Shown here: positions 45,411 through 57,862 of the stretch, piece after piece
How positions within the stretch are numbered: the first letter of the stretch is position 1
How the letters are laid out: each line of letters opens with the position of its first letter
Source of the DNA: Aricia agestis
Lineage: Eukaryota; Arthropoda; Insecta; Lepidoptera; Lycaenidae
NCBI RefSeq assembly: GCF_905147365.1
Contig: NC_056410.1
Location: 20,074,001-20,138,000 of the forward strand
Length of the DNA: 64,000 bases
Reading direction: 5' to 3'
Position numbers and translations under genes: made by a program
The notes under the pieces: generated by a model
What the model was told of the DNA's origin: nothing
Seen by the model: the letters and a program-made list of their open reading frames with translations, nothing else
Database searches by the model: none

Positions 45411-48400
45411 GTTTCCTAACCACACAATTTAATTTCACTGCGAGTAAGTATTATTAAATACAGATTTTTTAATAGATTCAAACTTGCACTTTTTCATCGA
45501 TCGAACAAAGCAGGGGTTTCCAAATGTGTAATGCAGGCCGGGCCCAAATGTAAGGTCGCTCGGAAAAGATGGAAAACTAATTAGTTATTTTTCAACTTTG
45601 CGAATACTAGAAGTTTCATCAAAATCGGTTAATTAGGTTTGACATAGGGATTTTTGAAGTCGGTTTTTTATTCAAAGCTATCTCAAAGTTATGCCTGACC
45701 TAGCAATAATAAATTTGGTTGCTCGTGTAATCTTAGGGATGATTAAAACTTTGTGAAGAGCTCATCAATTTACACAATATCCGGTGCGACTGAAAAGAGG
45801 AGTTCATTTTACAAAATGGCCGTTTTGAGCGTTTAAAGGAACTAAATTTACTTTTTAAGGGGAGGTTATTCCTAAATTAGCAGGCCGATGTCTGTCAGTG
45901 CCAATATCGACGTAAATGACAATAAAATAACATTCATATCAGCGCGCCTTGTACAAGACGGTTACGACGCTCGCGGCGTCCATGATAGGGCGAAATAGGA
46001 GAAAAAACCTTTTTACTTAGATAAAAAATTGTATAACCAAACATGTATCCGTACATTTCCCTGTAAAATTTTAGTAGTAATCGAACTATCCAAATTATTT
46101 TTTGATTGAGTCCCTGTAAGTCCTATAAAACCTCTATATTAGCTTCATGTATAAAACTCAAAATGTTTTTAAAATCGAGGTTGTTTCGGATTTTTTTTTT
46201 ATCGAGTAAAATTATCTGTATTGTGTTTCTAACCATAAAAGTCATGTATACATGTATATATTTTTCAGTTTTTTTTTAATGACGCTTTCTTTAAAAATTA
46301 CTCATTCTAGAAAAGTGAATTTGGAATAACCTAGCCTTAATAGGTATCTAATATCTTAGACAATATCTTATGATTCAACGGATTTATGACCACTGAACCG
46401 ATTTTGCTGAAATTTGTATGGAGATTTGGTTTGATTTCGGTTTGGGCGTGAAGAGGTTAGAGACGGACAGACAACTTTCGCATATTTTATACTTAATATT
46501 AGTATGGATTATCTAATGTATACTAGTAGGGATACATGTTTACTAACAGAATAGATCTTCACGACCATCAAATTGCAAAAATGTAGGTAACCATTAGATC
46601 TAAGTATATAATATTATAAGTACTTACTTTTTTTTTCAAATAATTTAAGGTATTTTCTCAAATAATAATATTCAGGTATCGTCATAATTAAACAGTATTT
46701 AAAAAATAATACTTGCTCTCGTACTGCCGTCTGCCGACCGATTAAGGCGGTTTAGTTATAATTTGAAGATTATAGAAGATTAAGGTATTTAAAACACCTA
46801 ATTATAGGCACTTTAAGAGTTCACAGTAAGAGTATTGGAAATTATTACATTTTTAAACATAATTATCTAAGTTCTATCAATATTTATTGGATAGGATGAC
46901 TGCTAACATTGGGGTAGTTAAATTATGATGGACGATTTAAGCAACGTAGCAACAAACAGGGCTGGGCTGTTGCTAAATATTGGGCTAATTGTATAATGTG
47001 TTATGCTAATGGCAGTAATAAGGATGTATGCAAACGATACATACTAATGATCTAGAAAGTTTGGTTTTCCGTTACGCCTGTATCCTGTTTTATTTCTAGT
47101 TTTTGATAGATACTCCCGTGTTATCAATCTTTACCATCCGCTTCAACGGAGATAAACTAGTAGGGCGTTACTCAAATGCAATCGATGCTGGTCGCTGAAG
47201 TCCGGAAACAAAACGGCATCGCAAGCGATATTATGTCGCTTAGAAACGCGTTAAAATGTCAAATCCCTTTGGTGGAGCTGCCGAAATCATCAAAATAGTG
47301 AAAATGCCAGCATTTATATTTTTATATCGCCTATCCTCAATTTGCAGTTCTAATTAAAATAATTAAATCATCGGTTTGAATATAAAATGAACTCAATTGA
47401 AGAACATTTTCTCTAATCCTAAGCAAGCCTCAATCACGGGAGGATTCAACAGGAGCTTAAGTTTATTAGAATAAAAATTTTCATTTAACCGATCATCAAT
47501 TCTCATATTAAACGGGGTTTACGCGTAGAACATTGGATTCAAGCGTAATTTGTGGATTGTGTAGTCTACAGTTGCAAATAAATGCATTTTTAAAGTCGCA
47601 ATTCGTATCTTATCAGTTGATATGTTTTACCTAAGGTGAACATGCACACGCAATCCGACCTTTTGACTGAAACGGCTGATTATTTACGCAAATAAAGCAA
47701 CACGCGGAGATACTGAAGTAACAAACAATCACATTTTGAACTCTACGCCATCGATAATAGAGCGCTGCGCACAGACAGCAATAATAACTACAAGTGCATC
47801 GACTGAAACTTGACCTCACGCGCAATGATATCACAACATCTCAGCTAATTACTGTTTTTGCATGTGACATAAAATATTATGATCATCGTATCAGACAACA
47901 CGGAAACAGAAAATCTTTGGACGAGCTCTGGTTCACAACGCTGCGTACATCATTGCTCTAAAAGCTTAACCATTTTGAAAAAAGGAAAGGGAAAGACCCC
48001 TGAGACCCACGAAGCCAGAGATTCAGCCCTATGATCATAAAACAACTGTACACGACTTTTCAGCTTCAAACCTAAAAAGTCTGTGCAAAACTCTAATTTA
48101 CAAAATACGATACAAACTAATTGTTTATCGATCCCCGTCTTTCAGCTTCATTAAAAATATCCTGTATATTTTATGCTAATACGTCTGCATTATACAAAAT
48201 CAGGTATAGAAATCCTTTTCAATATGCAGTTATTAATCGTGTATCCACTCTATTTGAATATTGACTAAGAATATTAGTAGCCACTCCTAGTCTTTTTAAC
48301 AAAAATACTGCAACAACTTCGACTAGTACGTGCTAATAACAATCGTAATTAACATTTTTAGTTCGTTATGGTACTCAATCTGATATCTCAAGGTCATTAC

Positions 48401-48987
48401 AATTTTAAAGGTTCGTTGACTGGCCTTGACGTTGATATTATCACGGCCAAACGCTCTAATTCTGATTACCTAATACGGCTGTTTCCTTTGGACAAAATTA
48501 AATATTCTATTTCACAATTTCAAACTAACGTAATATAATGTATACTTAGTGGAAAATTATCCGAGAATAGAGAATGTGGGAGGTTGCAATGGATCCATCT
48601 GGAGAGCGAGGTGCGTTAAAAATGGCTTGTCCTACATAATATAGTAATTATGAAACTTGGAAGAACTTAGCAGAAAAATGATGATGATTAAATGATGATG
48701 TAATCTTTGAATCTAATGCCTATTCCAAATATTAGTTTATCCTTCTTCTAAATTATTTTATGACATTGTATCAGTGTTATTTGAACTTTAAGCATGAAAT
48801 ACCTGACCACAAGTGCTTGTGGTTTTGCGAAATAACAGTATCTCAATACCCTGTTAATTCTTGACATTCTCAATTCATGTTACATTATACAATATCCTCT
48901 TATTTTGTTAATTATATGACCTCCTTTCAGTGATTCTATCCTTTCAGATGCTATAATGAATCTGGTACTAAGCCGATTCTAAAATAA
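45411..48987. other. Mostly unique, gene-free stretch
   Basis: 45915-45990 repeats 27150-27230. 46375-46507 is a minus-strand Helitron 5' fragment (complement CCATACTAATATTAAGTATA, TCTTCACGCCCAAACC). The rest, 46510-48985, shows no recognised exon or element. Confidence 0.5.
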
Positions 48988-49414
48988 TTGGCCAAGTGCG
49001 AGTCGGACTCGTGCACGAAGGGTTCCGTACCGTTATAGAGCGCATATAGGGAAACAATTGTGTTTTTTGCATGAGAGCCCCTCTTAATTATTTATTTTAA
49101 TTTTATTATTTAATATTAAAGTACACATATAATTGAGGATTTTGTAAAAATTTCAAGTGTTTATATGTTGCCATATATGGATTACGAGCCAAAAAGACCA
49201 AAAAAATAACGTTTGTTGTCTGGGAGCCCTGCTTAAATATTAACTTTATTTTGTTTTTAGTATTTGTTGTTATAGCGGCACCAGAAATACATAACCTGTG
49301 AAAATTTCACAAGTATAGCTATAGCGGTTCTTGAGTTACAGCCTGGAGATAGATAGACAGACATGAGACAGAATAGGGTCCCGTTATTACCCTTTGGGTA
49401 CGGAACCCTAAAAA
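48988..49414 (+). repeat. A-family dispersed repeat, most complete copy
   Basis: The order is TTGGCCAAGTGCGAGTCGGA, GGGTTCCGTACCGTTATAGA, GAGAGCCCC, a TTGCCAT...GATTACGAGCC block, GGGAGCCCTGCTTAAATATT, GTTGTTATAGCGGCA, TTGAGTTACAGCCTGGAGA, and GGGTACGGAACCCTAAAAA. It serves as the reference for the other four copies. It encodes no protein. The A-rich 3' end hints at retroposition, but no pol III head is evident. Confidence 0.8.
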
Positions 49415-50194
49415 AGATCAAGATTCTGGATTTCCAATAATACAATTATTATGTATATTTGTATCTAGTTAATCAATTTCACTTGGTGACTTTTCCGGAT
49501 ATCTCTAATACCTAGATTAGTACCTTGTTTATACCTAGCAGAACGTCTTACTTGAAGGAATTGTGATAACACTCAAATTAAGGTCTTTCCTGTATTAAAT
49601 AATTTGATAAGTCCTAAAAATTTTTTATATAAGTATCGCCATTATTTTTGTCATTAAATAATATGCATAATGTTGTAAGAATATTATGATACTTCGGTAT
49701 ATAGAGATACAATATACACAATTATAGCTGTAGACATCATTTCGCTGTTCTAAAAATAGGCAATGGCTCAGTAACGACCCTTGTCGTACACCGTAAAGTT
49801 TTTGTAACTAACTCGATTTCGGTTAACATAAGTTCAACTATAGGTAATATACGGCTACGGAAAAAGGAATTTTGTATGCTACTGTTCTAATCGATTGATT
49901 TGTAGCTTGTTCTAAGCTTTACACTTTTAGGTAGGTCTTACAAGGAGCTTTATAGAAATCTCAAAGTAACAATTTTATTATAACATTGGTCCTAGATTTC
50001 TTAATAATATTATAATAATGATATAATGATATAATTTTGTGTTTTATTAATTTATCAATTAAATTTTTTTAGCAAGAAAGAGAGAAAAAAAGTTAATAGT
50101 TGAGAAGCTCAAACAAACATTTTCAAAAGTGTTGTTTGTAGGGAAATGTAATAACTAATCAAATAACTTTGGGTAGGCAATAAAGAAAACACCA
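49415..50194. other. Gene-free stretch
   Basis: AT-rich sequence with no recognised element. It lies downstream of the proposed TENT5 poly(A) site. Confidence 0.4.
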
Positions 50195-53100
50195 GGGCAC
50201 TGTTTATCACTTTTTATAATTTATTTTCACAACATTTTTTTATTTAATTTTCTGTAAAATTTACAATAGCTTAAAACTCTTCACAAATATATAGTTCATT
50301 AGACCAACAACAGCGTTCGCACGCATGTCCCACGAAACAGACAACTTGGAAGAGAAAAAATAACTATAAATGTAAATATATTTGATAAAAACTATTCAAT
50401 AATCTTATACAACATAAGGCTTTATACTAGCATCCCCTTATCTAGAGAGTCGGCTGGCCTGGGCACTGCGTAAACATATGAGCGGGCCCAGGCACCGCGT
50501 TGACACTGGTCGACACAGACGACATCAGAAAACATGCGACGACCGTTGCCGAAGCTACCACAAGTAGCCGACAGCATGACGTCGCATAATGACCATTGTC
50601 GACTGTGCAATAGACGGTACCGTCGACAACCGACGACGTGCGATGACCGTTGTCGACGCTACCACACCAGTCGACAGAGAATTTAAACGATAAGAACATA
50701 ATTGATAGGGGGTCGATTCTAAGAAGCATTATCGCGTCATTGTTATTCTGTAAACACAAAAAAATATGAAGTTTAAAAACAGGAAACACTAAGCCAGCGA
50801 TAAAACGCTGCAAATATTTTTTCCCGTATATTTCTTTGTATGTTTATTGTAAGTCATCTCTTGTAAAGACTGTTTCAGCGGCAGAAAATATTCATTATAA
50901 ACCGTAGGAAGGAAAACAATGTATTTGTAGTCAACAATCATGTTTCTTATCGATTAAATAATTCTGTCGACCAGTACAATGATAGGCAACAGTAATCCGA
51001 GCAAGGATCAATAATTATTATTGTACCTACATGTATTTCTTAAATCAGATTATCATGTGAGCGTACTGTGACGTACATTAGTAATTAGCTTTCAGATTAG
51101 TGTCTTCTCAAATTATTCTATTTATACCGAGTGCATCAGTGAAATTGTTATAGTTATTAAACATTTCGATCCCGTCTTTATTATCATTTATCCTGATTTA
51201 AGTAGGTTATACTCTCTGATCATTTTTGGTCGAATTTCTTTTGCCTCGAACAATTTAAGTATCAACGCACATTTTCGACGCTTGTGATTTTTTCAAAATT
51301 ATTATGCTCCGTAAACTTACTGAACGTAAGAAATTTCCGAACTAAACACTAAATACTGCAAAAGATTAACCGATACGGGTGGATAATTTAAAAAAGCACA
51401 CAAACGCCTCGCGAATTAAGATTAAAATAAACATAAATGTAAGGCTAGCTGAAACTGATGGTAACTACAGAATATAAAAAAAACCCTAAACTACCTGCGA
51501 TGTCTCTCTGTAAATATAATTAGACCGTTTACATGGAAGCGACCGCGTATATACAGGAAGATACAGGACTTAGACCGACATCCGTATACAATCGTTACAC
51601 TAAATATATTTCCATTATATAAATTAAGTTCTTAAAAACTCACTTTAACGGTTATAGTGAGACCATAAAATACGTTTGGCTATTTAATTCGTAAAGGTAC
51701 CTCGTCACGTCGGCCTAGCTACGACGAGCTACTTACATCAGAAATAAATTACAAAATTTCAAAATTGTATAACGGACTTCATAGTCGAGAGGAGGTAGTC
51801 GTGAGACAGAGATAGCAATTCAATCACAGTAGCGGCGACTCACTTTGCAAATAGTATATCAAAATATAAACAATTTTATGACCAATATAATAAAGACCCC
51901 CTAGGCAAGGAATAAATGCTTACAAACGGAAACGGAATTGAATGCGCATGTATGAATGTTCTTTTGTTGAAGTTTTGATCATCAGTGAACAATTCTACAC
52001 GCAGATTCTATTCTGTTTAATTTCGGTTTATTTTGTGTTCAAGCCCTATATTTCCAAAACCCAGATGTTCAACCCCGTTCTACGTATCGTCATTTTGAGA
52101 CCGGGGGTTGAAAATGGAGTTAAATACAGAATAAACCTTAATTTCCTAAGCGCAAGTCATTTGTATTTTTCATTCAGGTTGTAAAAGCCCTATAGAATAC
52201 TTCTTGCAAAATAAAGTCTAGAAAAGTGACAAAATAGTTTGTAAAACTTGTCAGAAGGATAACGCCTGTCTCAGTCAAGCGGTATTTCATTCCTTAATTA
52301 ATGTAATAGTTAATCCCACTATTATGTACTTCGATTAACTATAAGTACGATACTTGTAGATGTAGATAATATCCACATAACTGATAATAATGAAACAGAT
52401 AACTTTGTTGCAATTTGTTTGCAGCCGACGACGCCACATCATGAGGGTATGCTCTTGCAAGTAAATGAACTTTATTACCGTGATGTAGCGATTGAAATGG
52501 ATTGTACCATAAAATCTAATGTTAAGTGATTTTTCCATATTTGCGGCGGGGGTAGTTCGTACACTTCTTCTATTTCATTATTATCAGTTCTGTAATAATA
52601 ACAAAGCTAGACTCGTTCGGCCCATTCAAAACGACGAATCGGTTATGTAAAGACATCAAAAATATCATCTTTGTGAAGTAACAACATTTACAGTAAACGA
52701 AATGGGCGAATCGACCTAAGCTAGCGACAATTTTCAATGATTTCTCGAGGAAATTTTGCAAACTAATAAAATGAGATCTGAAATTTTGGTTCGATAGGAG
52801 CAGCCAGATTGTTCCGACGATTTAAGAGAGGGGAGAGGAGAGGTGTAACTTGTACTTCGAAGTTTAACATCGTATCGACTAAGGGGGAATCTAGTTCATT
52901 GTATACTTTAATAATACGCGTTGGCAAAACATACACGAGATGGCCGGACACAGTTGACACTCATTCGTATAACTACAATATATCATTAAAATACAACAAT
53001 ATTATATAATTCTATTGAATTTATCTAGATAATTTTATGTAAGTATCGTCGATAACATTATAATAATCTACAACAATTAAATCACAATTTTCCATACATC

Positions 53101-53891
53101 TACCGACGTAATGAGAAGACTACGAGAAGTTCTAAGTACTCTGTTAATATATGACTTCGCTACTTGTAAATGTTCCTAAAATATTTTACCATTATGGTGT
53201 TTTATATTAACATCGACTCGGATGTCGTAGGCGTCCCCCATTTTTTTGATTTTTTAAATATTTTATATTTTTTGTTTATATTTTACCTTAACTTTGTAGC
53301 TCGGGCCGCTCACGACATCCGGGCGAGTATAGATACGATTATCTTTCGGAGCAACAACAATATTAAAATATGTTTACAGTTTCATAGAGGAACGGAACCG
53401 TTGTCTGACCGTTTTCAAACCGATACAAATATACTTCGAATCTTACAATAGATATAATGCCATATTTGAATGCGACTCGACGGAGTCAAAAAGTGATCGA
53501 ACATGGATTTAGTTTACAGCATGGATACAATATGGATGAGCTCGCTCGTCGGCGCCGGGGCGGCCCCGCGGGTGCTGCTCACTGCTTAGTGCTAGTGCCG
53601 CTCCGGCGCGGGGACGACCTACACGTCCGAAGCTTAAAATAACTAACTAGTCTTTTTATAGGCTGACAGACTCCGTCGCGTCCGTCGGGCCGCGAAAATA
53701 ATTTTCGTACTGCTGACATATTAATGTATCAACACGAAAGGAGTACGACTAGAAATTATCCCCCGCCCCGACGGAGCGGACGGGCGAGTCGCTCCCCAAT
53801 TGACGAGAATCGAATCGATCCAATTGACGTCGGCCGCGCGGCGCTACACTATATACATTTGGCACTAAATTCATGAGAGGAGGGGGCAGGG
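50195..53891 (-). other. Probable long 3' UTR of the TENT5 gene
   Basis: The 3.7 kb downstream of the TENT5 stop codon is free of the mobile elements that fill the rest of the window and has no convincing frame. On minus, AATAAA lies at 50225-50220 and is followed by a GT-rich run (GGTGTTTTCTTTATTG), a plausible poly(A) site. A degenerate repeat (CGATGACCGTTGTCGACGCT and relatives) lies at 50528-50665. UTR status is an inference from position and the absence of transposons. Confidence 0.35.
50220..50225 (-). terminator. Candidate distal poly(A) signal of TENT5
   Basis: AATAAA on minus with a GT-rich element about 20-35 nt further on. Nearer AATAAA words may be used instead. Confidence 0.3.
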
Positions 53892-55281
53892 TCACGCGGG
53901 GCAGACGGGGGGCGGCGGCGGGCAGCAGTCGCAGACGGGGGGCGGCGGCGGCTGCGGGCAGCACGCGGCGCACGCGCACACGCACACCACGTACGGCGGC
54001 GGCAGCAGCGGCACCAGTACGGCGCGCGCGCACAGCTCGCGGCACGCCAGCCCCGCGATCAGCGCCAGCGTCTGCCGCCGCTCGTGCCCCATCAGGCACA
54101 CCGTCGACTCGCGCACCACGCCGTGCAGCAGCGTCAGGTACCTGCCACATCCGGAACGACAATACAATTAGGCTCTTGTTGTGCGTACAAATATAAATAG
54201 TCAATGGATGGTATGTTCGTGAGGGACATTTTTCTGGAAAAATTGTAAATTAATTTAATATGACTTTGCAAATGAACTATGATAATAATTTTCTGAATAT
54301 TTTATTGAGTAGCGACATATAGCAAGATGCTCACCTATGCTTCAGCGCCTCCTCCTCCCGCCCCACGAAGTGATTCCGCAGGTACGCCTCCAGCTTGGCA
54401 CGTTGTTGCCCGAGTTCCGGGAAGTCTATGAAGAATCGCGAGCACATGTAGCGCTCGAGGATCTTGATCTTGTCCGGCCGCGCGGGCCGGTAGCCCTTCG
54501 CCAGCAGCGCGCAGTACTTGAGGAGGCCGCCCCCCCGGATCTCCTCCGGCTGGCGCGTGGCGATCAGCTTCTCCGACAGGTGCAGCAGCGCCTCGCCGAA
54601 GTCGCCGTACACGGACTCGCCAACCACCGTCGGGTAGAAGTTCTCGCCGATCGGCAGCTGCGCGCACTCGTGGAACGCGAGCAGGGAGTCTAGGGCGATC
54701 TGGAACGAGTCCACTGAGAACTCGAACTGGCGGCGCATCGTGTCCACGAACTTGAGCTCGACCGACTTGTGGCCCCGCGAGTTCCCGAGGGAGATAAGCG
54801 ACCACCGGTCCCCGTCCGAGTTGACGCGCACCATCTTGGAGACGTAGGCCTCCTTGAGGCCGGCTGGGGTGGCGCGGCGGCGCGGCGTGGTGGGCGGCAG
54901 CAGCGTGGCCAGGTGGCCGAGCACGGCGGCCTTGACGCGGTCGCAGTGGCGCGCGGTGGGCAGGTCGGCGGTGAAGATGAGGTCGATGTCGGAGTAGGGC
55001 TGCGGGCGGTCTGCCAGCACGTGCGAGGCGGCGCCGCCGTTGAGGCGCACGTCGCGCACGGCCACGCCGGCGCCGCCGTCCACCTGCGCGGCGGTGAGGC
55101 GCGCGCGCACGCCGGCCACCAGCTCGCGCAGGCGCACGTGCAGCGTGGGGAAGTTGCCGCGCCCGGGGATGGCCACCACCTCGTCCATCACGTCGTTCAG
55201 CCGCCGCACCTGCTCGTAGCTCAGCACGGCGTGCCGCTCGCCGCCGCAGCCTTCTTCAGAAGAGGTGTAGCTCGATTCGCT
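53892..55281 (-). CDS. TENT5: TENT5/FAM46-type poly(A) polymerase, 5' exon missing
   Basis: Non-canonical nucleotidyltransferase that adds poly(A) to mRNA 3' ends, in metazoans often stabilising ER-targeted transcripts. Exon 1 is 55281-54335 (315 codons plus AG); exon 2 is 54141-53892. The donor is CATAG|GTGAGC and the acceptor GTGGCAG|GTACCTG; joining restores Arg at the junction. Counting from 55281: SYEQVRRLNDVMDEVVAIPG at 21-40, RGNFPTL, LNGGAASHVL at 80-89 (the hGS position), SDIDLIF at 97-103 with the metal-binding pair D98/D100, VELKFVD at 174-180 with E175 as likely third carboxylate, RRQFEFSVDSFQI, EEIRGGGLLKY, ERYMCSRFFIDFPEL. Exon 2 has STVCLMGHERRQTL, then a tail of Pro and Cys. 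About 398 residues from the acceptor, normal for the family. The frame extends 5' only to a GTG, and TTGTTACAG precedes 55281, so the ATG must be in an upstream exon. GC-rich, unlike its surroundings. Confidence 0.93.
54142..54334 (-). other. TENT5 intron, 193 bp
   Basis: It is bounded by GTGAGC and GGCAG on the minus strand. Conserved protein sequence runs unbroken across it (EEEALKH-R-YLTLLHGVV), which fixes both splice sites. It is AT-rich relative to the flanking exons. Confidence 0.88.
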
Positions 55282-55450
55282 CTGTAACAACAGTATAGTA
55301 ACATGAGCATTGCTGCGTACAAAAGACGTTGCTGACGGGCTGGTCACGTAAACGGTAAAAGTTTATATTGTGGAATCTATCGTTGCAGTCCGTACTCGTA
55401 TGCAAATTATTTTAGTGCAAAAAAATAGCAAAATGTAAAAATACAGTTTA
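55282..55450 (-). other. Start of the upstream TENT5 intron
   Basis: The minus strand reads TACTATACTGTTGTTACAG just before 55281, a reasonable pyrimidine tract and acceptor. The open frame continuing upstream to 55347 starts with GTG and adds residues that look unlike the family. Confidence 0.6.
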
Positions 55451-57862
55451 CAGCGGGGCTAAAATGGTAACTTTTAGCAATTCCTCTCAATCAATTCAGC
55501 GACGATATTACGAGCAATATCCTCGGTAATTCATTTAATTTTGTAAAATAACGTCCTACGTCAACGGCAATTTAATTCATTAGCAGATTCATAATTGAAA
55601 CTGTATTGCCATTCTGAAAAACATAAAAACGAACATGACCGGTTTTTTTTCTACATTTATTTATGATTTTATGTATAATCCACGAAATATTTGATATAAT
55701 TGTTATATTTTATGTATTAAACTGTACATTTATTGTATATTTGTTCATTAAAATCATTTCTAAAAACAAAATGTTGTTTAATAATTTCACCATAATCTTC
55801 AAAAATCGTTATATTTTCGTAAGGTTACTGCCGCAAGGGCATCTATGCCCATATAACAATGTGAAAATTTAACCGATACTTGAAATTATTAATTATATGG
55901 AAACATAATATGGTGATTTTGATTTAAAGAGAAGTATCCTAAGCATATGCTACCTACCAAAAAGTAAGATTTTGCACCAAGGTATGCTTTGGTTCCGAAG
56001 ATACTAAGAGAACTCCGGATTGCTTATAGATAAAAGTTTGGGGGTTCCGGCGTTGTTTTACTAAGAAAGCATATTATAATGCTACTATGTAAATTACATT
56101 CATCATCATCACTACCATCACACCACAGATCAATTATACATAAGACTCTTGAATCCCATAAAAAACAGCGTGTCTGCAGTTTTTAGTTCTCATCTGAACG
56201 ATAGATGGCGTTGAGTGTATCAAATAAGCCTAACAAATAAAAAATACAATAAATAAATGCACCATCTAGTAGACTATTTTTAAAACACGTTCACAAAATG
56301 CAAAATTCTCCCAAAGATGTCGCTGATTAATTTTAATCGGAAATGACATTTATTAAAACTTTCTTAACTCTTTTAGTTTTTGGCTCTTTTAAAATATCTA
56401 TATTTTTTTATAAATATAGATACTAAAAAAATTGATTTTTTTTAATCCGTCGGCGGGATTCGAACCCGTGATTCCCGGCTTGAGCTACCAATGCGCTCAT
56501 CCATCTGATTTCTGACATTATGAAATTACTAAAAACAAAATAAATTAAATATTTAAGGCGGGCTATATGTAGCTTCACTCTGCATCCTCTATCAGTTGTA
56601 TCACGGGGAGTGCTCTGAGGAATTATTCGGAATCATACCTCCTGCAACTTTTCGCCATCGCCCCACGCGAAAAATATACTTACCATCCTCATCACCTTGA
56701 TGAGTCTTTCACCGTGAATTTTTCGCGTGACTCACGACTCACAAAATTATGCTCGTTTGGCCTCACCCTAAGGGTTCCTTGTTGACTACGGAACCCTAAA
56801 ATATGCATCATGTCGAATTTTTTTTTATGAAATAAGGGGGCAAACGAGCAAACGGGTCACGGCTCACGGATCACTGAATAATTAAATTAATCAACAATCT
56901 TGCGCGTAAATAAATAGTACGAGCACACCCGCGTGCACTGTGCAGTGTTCGCTGTAAATAAGAACAAGTATGACATGTCCGTGTTCGCGTGGAATGGCAC
57001 GTAATTTCAAACGCGGTACAAGACGGTAAGTATAGATGTCCGCATCTGGCACAGTAAAATTTAATACAGACAGACAGACGGCCTGACAGACCGAAACTTT
57101 AAGGGTTCCTTGTTGACTACGGAACCCTAAAAAGTAGGTAAGCACAAATCTTGCGAAAAAACTTTGGTGCTCGAAGTTGGGCTTTGAGTGAGATTTCGTG
57201 CGTCTACTAACATGAACGGAAGGTGTCGCGTCGAACTGGCATCGTTGCATACCAAAAATTACCGTTAAAAATATCAGTATTAATAACGTTATTTTTATAC
57301 CTATAGGTATCTAAAAATGTTACCCACAGACTTGTATGAATATTAACGAAATGTGTCGCGTCGAACTGGCAACGTCGCATACCAGAAAATAACGATATTT
57401 TTACCGGTAATAATAACGGCATTTTTTAAACTATATTTAAATGTTATGTTCCTACTAGATATCGTTAAAAATATCGTTAAGCTACCCTTATAAAAATAAC
57501 GGTACGTAACGGTAATTTTTCTAGTAATCGATAACGTTATGAAGCCATGCTGGCAACATTTTTTACTTTAGTGATGTTTGTATACAAACTTCAAAGTTTT
57601 GAAACCGACTTTGTAATTTTAAATTTCTTTAGTTAAACAATTTCTATAATGTATTACGACATAAGAATAGTTCTAAGATCAAAGATGACGTTTATAGTAA
57701 CATTTGATGATTCTGATTTTTACGACTTTTCATAGAAAAATGTCAAACAAATGAATTGCTTAGTACGAATCATTAAATGAATTGCACGATAAGAGAAGTT
57801 TAAAAATGAATCGTAAATGATTCATTGTATGATTCAACTAAGCGACCATTTTAGCCCCGCAG
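55451..57862. mobile_element. TIR-bounded composite element, copy 2 (2.41 kb)
   Basis: It has the same ends as copy 1 at 16013-18990 (CAGCGGGGCTAAAATGGT ... ACCATTTTAGCCCCGCAG) and the same orientation and order, including the truncated SINE head and the GGAACCC tail. It lacks the 340-bp SINE of copy 1 and about 150 bp of the LINE 3' end, plus small indels. It lies directly upstream of the visible TENT5 exon, probably in its intron. No target duplication is visible (ACAGTTTA against TTCTTTCT). Confidence 0.8.
56570..56730 (+). pseudogene. LINE ORF2 C-terminal relic in copy 2
   Basis: It matches 17150-17290 (CACGGGGAGTGCTCTGAGGA..., CGAAAAATATACTTACCATC) but then jumps to TTTCGCGTGACTCACGACTC. 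The coding end and most of the 3' UTR kept in copy 1 have been lost here. Confidence 0.65.

Noticed and set aside
50442..50813. 123-codon minus frame with VDNGH repeats
   Set aside because: The repetition comes from a degenerate DNA repeat; no domain, and it lies in the probable TENT5 3' UTR.
53749..54204. 151-codon minus and 107-codon plus frames around TENT5 exon 2
   Set aside because: Low-complexity Arg/Ala frames in GC-rich DNA; the spliced TENT5 frame explains the region.
54335..54805. 156-codon minus frame overlapping TENT5 exon 1 in another phase
   Set aside because: Arg/Ala-rich product of GC-rich codons; no family motif, and the real frame is certain.
54769..55287. 172-codon plus-strand frame opposite TENT5
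   Set aside because: Antisense shadow of a GC-rich exon; the minus frame carries the conserved protein motifs.
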